From: Gammaproteobacteria bacterium
Lineage (GTDB): Bacteria; Pseudomonadota; Gammaproteobacteria; S012-40
NCBI GenBank assembly: GCA_029864945.1
Contig: JAOTSL010000125.1
Location: 1-8,855, forward strand
Direction: 5' to 3'
Length of the DNA stretch: 8,855 bases
Shown: positions 5,087 through 8,855 of the stretch, one piece after another
Layout: the number at the start of each line of letters is the position of its first letter
How positions within the stretch are numbered: the first letter of the stretch is position 1
Made by a program: the position numbers and the translations under genes
Notes under the pieces: generated by a model
The model's input: the letters and a program-made list of their open reading frames with translations, nothing else
Told to the model about the DNA's origin: nothing
Databases searched by the model: none

Positions 5087-6883
5087 ATGAATCCTGAGCA
5101 ACAGTCCCAAATTAAACTATTAATTGCTAAAGGTAAAGAGCAAGGCTTCCTTACGTATCGTGAAGTCAACGATCACTTGCCCGATGAAGTTGTTGGTCCA
5201 GAACAAATAGAAGATATTGTCGGCATGATTAACGACATGGGAATACCTGTTCATGAGGTAGCGCCTGATCGTGATTCATTAGTCCTGAACAATAATAGTA
5301 ATTCCGAACCAGACGAAGATGCTGCTGAAGAAGCTGCTGCTGCAATAGCAACTGTTGACAGTGAGTTTGGTCGTACAACTGATCCAGTGCGTATGTATAT
5401 GCGCGAAATGGGTACAGTAGAGTTATTAACCCGTCAGGGTGAGATTAAACTCGCTAAGCGCATAGAAGAAGGCCTGAAGCAGGTGCTTACTGCTTTAAGT
5501 TATTTTCCAGGCAGTATTGTTAGTTTTATCACTTTGTATGAAAAAACATTGGTAGAAGAGGCGCGCTTAAAAGAAGTGATCGTTGGTTTTGCAGACCCGG
5601 ATATTGGAGACACTATCCCAACACCGCCTGAGCAAAAAGCTGCAACCGATGATGAGGAAGAAGTTGATACCGGTCCTGATCTTGAAGAAGTGCACGCAAA
5701 AGTAACAGAGCTTAAAGTGGCGTTTGAGAAATACCTCGCCTCAAAAGAAAAAAATGGCCTTACAGATAAGAAAACACAAAAGCTGAATGAGGAGGTAACT
5801 GAGTGCCTTCTTGAGTTTAAATTGGCTCCACGTTTTGTCGAGTCGCTAGTTCTAGGTTTGAGAAGTATCGTTAACCAGGTGCGTGAGCAAGAGCGTATCA
5901 TAATGGGTATTTGCGTTAGGCAAGGTAAAATGCCTCGCAAAGAATTCATTTCCAGCTTTTTAGAAAACGAAAGTAATGTCGAGTGGATTGATCAGTTTAT
6001 AGAAAAGAAAGAAAGCTATTCTGAATACCTCGCATTGCATGTTGACGAAATAAAGAAAGCTCAAAAACGCCTTTTTGAAATCGAAGGTATTGCCGGTGAT
6101 CTAGATATTCACTATCTAAAAGACATTAATCGTAAAATGTCTATCGGTGAAGCGAAGGCTCGACGTGCCAAGAAAGAAATGGTTGAAGCAAACTTACGTC
6201 TTGTTATCGCCATTGCTAAAAAATACACAAACCGTGGCTTACAGTTTCTGGATCTAATTCAGGAGGGTAATATCGGCTTGATGAAAGCAGTTGATAAGTT
6301 TGAATATCGTCGTGGTTATAAGTTCTCAACATATGCAACATGGTGGATTCGTCAGGCGATAACGCGTTCTATTGCTGATCAGGCGCGAACAATTCGTATA
6401 CCTGTTCACATGATTGAGACTATTAATAAGTTAAATCGTGTGTCGCGACAAATGTTGCAGGAAATGGGGCGCGAAGCTACACCTGAAGAGTTGTCCGAAG
6501 TAATGGAAATGCCGGAAGATAAAGTTCGTAAGGTATTAAAAATTGCCAAAGAGCCAATCTCGATGGAAACGCCAATTGGTGATGACGAAGATTCTCATCT
6601 TGGCGACTTCATTGAAGATCAGAACTTATTAGCACCTAGCGACAGCGCAACGTTTGAAGGCTTACGCGAATCAACAACACGTATACTCGAAGGTTTAACT
6701 GCCAGAGAAGCAAAAGTATTGAGAATGCGATTTGGTATTGATATGAATACCGATCACACGCTTGAAGAAGTTGGTAAGCAATTTGACGTTACCCGTGAGC
6801 GTATTCGTCAAATCGAAGCTAAAGCCTTGCGTAAATTACGTCACCCTTCTCGTTCAGAGCAGCTGCGTAGTTTTCTTGAGTAA
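5087..6883 (+). CDS. rpoD: RNA polymerase housekeeping sigma factor RpoD (sigma-70)
   Basis: RpoD directs RNA polymerase to the promoters of most growth genes. The 598-residue product is a primary (group 1) sigma factor. Region 1.1 is at ~1-80 (FLTYREVNDHLP), followed by an acidic linker. Region 1.2 is at ~98-130 (DPVRMYMREMGTVELLTRQG). A long non-conserved region follows at ~131-345, acidic around 187-202. Region 2 is at ~366-442, with the -10 recognition and melting residues in FSTYATWWIRQAITRSIADQ. Region 3 is at ~443-520. Region 4 is at ~535-598, with its helix-turn-helix at TLEEVGKQFDVTRERIRQIE. E. coli sigma-70 has 613 residues; the shorter length lies in the non-conserved region. The ATG at 5087 has an AAGAG-type ribosome binding site (5077-5081). 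It is the last gene of the operon and is followed by a strong terminator. Confidence 0.98.
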   Translation: MNPEQQSQIKLLIAKGKEQGFLTYREVNDHLPDEVVGPEQIEDIVGMINDMGIPVHEVAPDRDSLVLNNNSNSEPDEDAAEEAAAAIATVDSEFGRTTDPVRMYMREMGTVELLTRQGEIKLAKRIEEGLKQVLTALSYFPGSIVSFITLYEKTLVEEARLKEVIVGFADPDIGDTIPTPPEQKAATDDEEEVDTGPDLEEVHAKVTELKVAFEKYLASKEKNGLTDKKTQKLNEEVTECLLEFKLAPRFVESLVLGLRSIVNQVREQERIIMGICVRQGKMPRKEFISSFLENESNVEWIDQFIEKKESYSEYLALHVDEIKKAQKRLFEIEGIAGDLDIHYLKDINRKMSIGEAKARRAKKEMVEANLRLVIAIAKKYTNRGLQFLDLIQEGNIGLMKAVDKFEYRRGYKFSTYATWWIRQAITRSIADQARTIRIPVHMIETINKLNRVSRQMLQEMGREATPEELSEVMEMPEDKVRKVLKIAKEPISMETPIGDDEDSHLGDFIEDQNLLAPSDSATFEGLRESTTRILEGLTAREAKVLRMRFGIDMNTDHTLEEVGKQFDVTRERIRQIEAKALRKLRHPSRSEQLRSFLE

Positions 6884-6892
6884 AAAAATGCT

Positions 6893-6935
6893 AAGTCATC
6901 ATTAATACATAGTGTATTGATGATGACTTTTTATT
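6893..6935 (+). terminator. strong intrinsic terminator after rpoD
   Basis: Bases 6893-6909 pair with 6913-6929 over 17 positions (one G·U pair) around the 3-base loop TAG, followed by TTTTTATT. The stem begins AAGTCATCAT and ends ATGATGACTT. It starts nine bases after the rpoD stop and ends the macromolecular synthesis operon. The run of A before the stem (6882-6888) would add a few pairs with the T tract. Confidence 0.93.
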
Positions 6936-6964
6936 ATAATGCACCGCAAGTGGTTTTAGATTGA

Positions 6965-6981
6965 TTTCTTCATTGAAGAAA
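6965..6981. repeat. short hairpin between rpoD and the tRNA gene
   Basis: TTTCTTC (6965-6971) and GAAGAAA (6975-6981) form a perfect 7-base stem with loop ATT. It is followed by an A-rich run, not a T run, on the plus strand. Its role is unknown; it lies outside the rpoD terminator and well before the tRNA. Confidence 0.35.
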
Positions 6982-7045
6982 AAAGAAACTCCCTCGTAAG
7001 CAATGTAGTTAAATGGTGGAATTAAGTCGGCCATCGTTGTTTTAA

Positions 7046-7060
7046 TTTAAGACTTAAAAT
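7046..7060 (+). promoter_or_regulatory. possible -10 region of the tRNA promoter, with palindrome
   Basis: TAAAAT (7055-7060, five of six to TATAAT) lies 16 bases before the mature tRNA 5' end and is followed by ATCCCC. It overlaps the palindrome TTTAAG-A-CTTAAA (7046-7058). No good -35 box is found at the right distance, so the promoter call is weak. Confidence 0.3.
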
Positions 7061-7076
7061 ATCCCCATTTCTATTT

Positions 7077-7153
7077 GGGCCTGTAGCTCAGTTGGTTAGA
7101 GCAGTGGACTCATAATCCATTGGTCGTAGGTTCGAGTCCTACCAGGCCCACCA
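7077..7153 (+). tRNA. ileX: tRNA-Ile2 (anticodon CAU, lysidine-modified)
   Basis: A complete 77-base tRNA with encoded CCA (7151-7153). The seven-pair acceptor stem GGGCCTG/CAGGCCC is perfect. The anticodon loop is CTCATAA with CAT at 7111-7113. The T arm is GTAGG-TTCGAGT-CCTAC. CAU occurs in initiator Met, elongator Met and Ile2 tRNAs. Ile2 is favoured because positions 4 and 5 are C-C paired with G-G, the acceptor pairs preferred by TilS, where elongator tRNA-Met has U-A. The 27·43 wobble pair and variable loop TGGTC match E. coli ileX, which also lies close downstream of rpoD. The first pair G1-C72 excludes initiator tRNA. TilS would convert C34 to lysidine so that it reads AUA as Ile; TsaD in this window would help make t6A37. 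Automatic tools may label it tRNA-Met. Confidence 0.88.
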
Positions 7154-7452
7154 TATTTAGTCCTTTTCTAGTGCGTACGAAAGCATGGTTGCCTCTTCGG
7201 CTGAGGTGCTCAAAATTATCTTCCAAATATTTTATCTATACTTTTTGTTTTAGTTTGATGTCTGCTGGTTTTATTTGGGGAGTAGCTGAAGTGGGCGTGA
7301 AAGTTTTGTCTGTATACATTTCCATCTGGAATGAGTTTTATAGTTCAGGCTTTGAAGTTAAAATTTCACAGATAGTTGAGTAGCCATAATATCAGTTGGG
7401 TCTCGTGGCTATTGCCTCCAAAATAATTTGAACACAGAAACTTGAGTTATAA
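7154..7452. other. intergenic region after the tRNA, no convincing gene
   Basis: One plus-strand frame is open to a TAG at 7381-7383. Its only ATG outside the tRNA is at 7258, giving 41 codons (MSAGFIWGVAEVGVKVLSVY at the start) with no ribosome binding site. Upstream the same frame is hydrophobic back to a GTG at 7171. Another frame from ATG 7185 gives 22 codons. These could be remnants of a small membrane protein gene, but the support is thin. No clear terminator follows the tRNA; TTTT at 7163-7166 is the only T run close to it. Confidence 0.4.
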
Positions 7453-7481
7453 AAAAAGGGGCGATTAATTCGCCCCTTTTT
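7453..7481. terminator. bidirectional intrinsic terminator downstream of amtB
   Basis: AAAAAGGGGCGA (7453-7464) pairs perfectly with TCGCCCCTTTTT (7470-7481) around a 5-base loop. The GC-rich core is flanked by A and T runs, so it works in both directions. It ends amtB transcripts (minus strand), whose stop codon is 20 bases away, and any plus-strand transcription coming through from the tRNA side. Confidence 0.93.
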
Positions 7482-7501
7482 ATTGGTATTTTGTAAATGG
7501 A

Positions 7502-8695
7502 TTACTTGTCGTAAGCTTCGGATTGGATTTTATGAATACTTAAGTCTGCGCCATTGTATTCTTCTTCCTGGCTTAGTCTTAAGCCAACAAAACGTTTAAC
7601 AATGTAGTAGATCAAAAAGCCACTTGCCGTCGCAAAAGCAACACCCATTAATGTGCCTACGATTTGTGACATCAAGCTTACGCCACCCATGCCGCCAAAT
7701 ACTTTTTGGCCAAATATGCCGGCAGCGATTCCACCCCACGCACCACAAATGCCATGTAATGGCCAAACGCCAAGTACATCATCAATCTTCCATTTGTTTT
7801 GAGTTAGTGTGAATGTCCAAACAAATACAGCGCCAGCAATTGCACCTGTAGCCAGCGCGCCTATCGGATGCATTAAATCTGATCCGGCACAAATTGCTAC
7901 TAGGCCAGCAAGTGGTCCGTTATGAATAAAGCCGGGGTCATTTTTACCCATGACGAGCGCAGCTAAAATTCCGCCAACCATTGCCATTAGCGAATTGATT
8001 GCCACAAGGCCGCTGACTGCTTCAACGGTTTGTGCTGACATTACGTTGAAGCCAAACCAGCCTACGGAAAGTATCCACGCACCAAGCGCAAGGAAAGGAA
8101 TGCTAGACGGTGGATGGGCTGTGATTTTTCCATTTTTGCCGTACCTGCCGTATCGAGCGCCAAGTAAAATAACTGCGCCTAGTGCAATCCACCCGCCCAT
8201 TGCGTGAACGACAACTGAGCCTGCAAAATCGTGAAACTGTGCGCCGAATGTGGTTTCAAGCCAGGCTTGAATGCCAAAATTGCCGTTCCACACAATGCCT
8301 TCAAATAATGGGTAAGCAAAAGCGACTATCAGAAATGTGGCTAGTAGTTGAGGATAAAAGCGAGCGCGTTCGGCAATGCCGCCAGAGATTATTGCGGGAA
8401 TGGCGGCAGCAAACGTCATGAGGAAAAAGAATTTAACCAACTCATACCCGTGTTTTTCCGCAAGAGTTTCGGCGCCGGAAAAAAAATCGACGCCGTAGGC
8501 AATGCCGAATCCGATGAAAAAATAAGCGATAGTGGATACGGCGAAGTCACTGATTATTTTGACTAGCGCATTGACCTGGTTTTTTTTGCGCACGGTGCCA
8601 ACTTCTAAAAAAGCAAATCCTGCGTGCATGGCGAGCACCATGATTGCGCCTAGTAAAATAAAAAGTACGTCATTACCTGAATATGTGGTTTCCAT
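7502..8695 (-). CDS. amtB: ammonium transporter, Amt family
   Basis: An inner-membrane channel, trimeric in this family, that brings ammonium into the cell for assimilation by glutamine synthetase. The 397-residue product has about eleven hydrophobic segments, as in other Amt proteins. The conduction pair of histidines is H164 (SVVVHAMGG) and H314 (WPLHGICGAW). The recruitment and gate residues align with E. coli AmtB: D156, W136, F95, F216 and S220 (WFGFNVMSA). The cytoplasmic tail has the family signature GLRLSQEEEYNGADLSIH followed by EAY, the segment that contacts the regulator GlnK. Unlike E. coli AmtB there is no cleavable signal peptide; the first membrane segment starts near residue 8. 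No glnK lies downstream (7154-7501). Any upstream partner would be beyond the window. Start ATG 8693-8695 has a weak ribosome binding site. Confidence 0.96.
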   Translation of the reverse strand: METTYSGNDVLFILLGAIMVLAMHAGFAFLEVGTVRKKNQVNALVKIISDFAVSTIAYFFIGFGIAYGVDFFSGAETLAEKHGYELVKFFFLMTFAAAIPAIISGGIAERARFYPQLLATFLIVAFAYPLFEGIVWNGNFGIQAWLETTFGAQFHDFAGSVVVHAMGGWIALGAVILLGARYGRYGKNGKITAHPPSSIPFLALGAWILSVGWFGFNVMSAQTVEAVSGLVAINSLMAMVGGILAALVMGKNDPGFIHNGPLAGLVAICAGSDLMHPIGALATGAIAGAVFVWTFTLTQNKWKIDDVLGVWPLHGICGAWGGIAAGIFGQKVFGGMGGVSLMSQIVGTLMGVAFATASGFLIYYIVKRFVGLRLSQEEEYNGADLSIHKIQSEAYDK

Positions 8696-8728
8696 AGATA
8701 ATCTTTTTAACCTTTGAGCTTTTTTGTT

Positions 8729-8751
8729 TTGCCTGCGGAGGCAAGTTTTTT
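8729..8751 (+). terminator. hairpin in the amtB leader; intrinsic terminator on the opposite strand
   Basis: TTGCCT (8729-8734) and AGGCAA (8739-8744) form a perfect stem with loop GCGG. On the plus strand it is followed by G and six T (8746-8751), the form of an intrinsic terminator. That would stop transcription running antisense through amtB. On the minus strand the same hairpin lies in the amtB 5' leader, about 35 bases before the start codon, between A runs. Confidence 0.5.
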
Positions 8752-8769
8752 GTTAAATAATGGGTGCGA

Positions 8770-8775
8770 ATAATA
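8770..8775 (-). promoter_or_regulatory. candidate -10 box of amtB promoter
   Basis: On the minus strand TATTAT (8770-8775) is a five-of-six match to the sigma-70 -10 box, about 75 bases before the amtB start. The -35 position holds only a poor match (GTGCAT). I searched the leader for a sigma-54 site (GG-N10-GC) and found only a GG-N9-GC arrangement, which has the wrong spacing. Confidence 0.3.
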
Positions 8776-8831
8776 CACTGAATTGGGCCTATATGCACTG
8801 ATTGGCCTCATCTTGACGTCTTTTCAGGGTG

Positions 8832-8848
8832 TTTCCATAGGCTGGAAA
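8832..8848. repeat. inverted repeat upstream of amtB
   Basis: TTTCCA (8832-8837) and TGGAAA (8843-8848) are perfect arms around TAGGC. It lies ~60 bases upstream of the proposed amtB -10 box, where an activator could bind. No known site is recognised. Confidence 0.3.
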
Positions 8849-8855
8849 TGCCTGC

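Noticed and set aside
5500..5949. 149-codon minus-strand open frame opposite rpoD
   Set aside because: The Ser-rich product is the antisense reading of the acidic non-conserved region of sigma-70. It has no start signal, and the sense gene is certain.
7120..7256. 5' part of the 87-codon frame that begins inside the tRNA
   Set aside because: The proposed ATG is in the anticodon arm of the tRNA, so that start cannot be real.
8780..8815. sigma-54 promoter upstream of amtB
   Set aside because: The GG and GC dinucleotides are nine bases apart, not ten, and the flanking bases do not fit.
1..8855. CRISPR array, insertion sequence, prophage, defence system or biosynthetic cluster
   Set aside because: No regularly spaced repeats, transposase, integrase, terminal repeats or related genes were seen. 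The tRNA 3' end is not repeated nearby as an attachment site would be.

Overview
The window is a chromosomal housekeeping segment of a gammaproteobacterium. The evidence is the conserved 'macromolecular synthesis' block rpsU-yqeY-dnaG-rpoD, with tsaD divergent from rpsU and a CAU-anticodon tRNA just after rpoD. This order resembles Pseudomonas and, in part, Escherichia coli. The protein sequences look closest to the Pseudomonas/Cellvibrio/Oceanospirillum side, and base composition is moderately AT-rich. A marine or aquatic gammaproteobacterium is my inference; the genus cannot be read from the window.

Layout. 1-475 is AT-rich and holds no convincing gene, except perhaps the last codons of an upstream gene ending near 53. 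476-634 encodes an unrecognised 52-residue single-pass membrane protein with a strong ribosome binding site. It converges on tsaD (696-1727, minus), and a long bulged inverted repeat lies between them. 1728-2187 is a 460-base divergent intergenic region rich in palindromes and direct repeats. Then come rpsU (2188-2442), yqeY (2448-2900), dnaG (3109-4857) and rpoD (5087-6883). A possible 42-codon gene (4854-4982) starts on the dnaG stop codon. A very strong intrinsic terminator follows rpoD. The tRNA-Ile2 gene (7077-7153) follows, then about 300 bases without a convincing gene, a bidirectional terminator, and amtB on the minus strand (7502-8695) with its leader running to the window end.

How the genes fit together. 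bS21, primase and the housekeeping sigma factor link initiation of translation, replication and transcription in one operon. Internal control points are visible: a hairpin after yqeY, an extended -10 promoter candidate before dnaG, and a good promoter candidate before rpoD. These would allow the three products to be made in different amounts. TsaD (t6A modification at position 37 of ANN-decoding tRNAs) and the tRNA-Ile2 gene (an ANN-decoding tRNA that also needs lysidine at its wobble base) both concern decoding fidelity. AmtB is a separate nitrogen-acquisition unit.

No mobile element, CRISPR array, defence locus or biosynthetic cluster is visible. The least explained items are the two small reading frames (476-634 and 4854-4982), the C-terminal extension of bS21, and the repeat-rich regulatory DNA between tsaD and rpsU.
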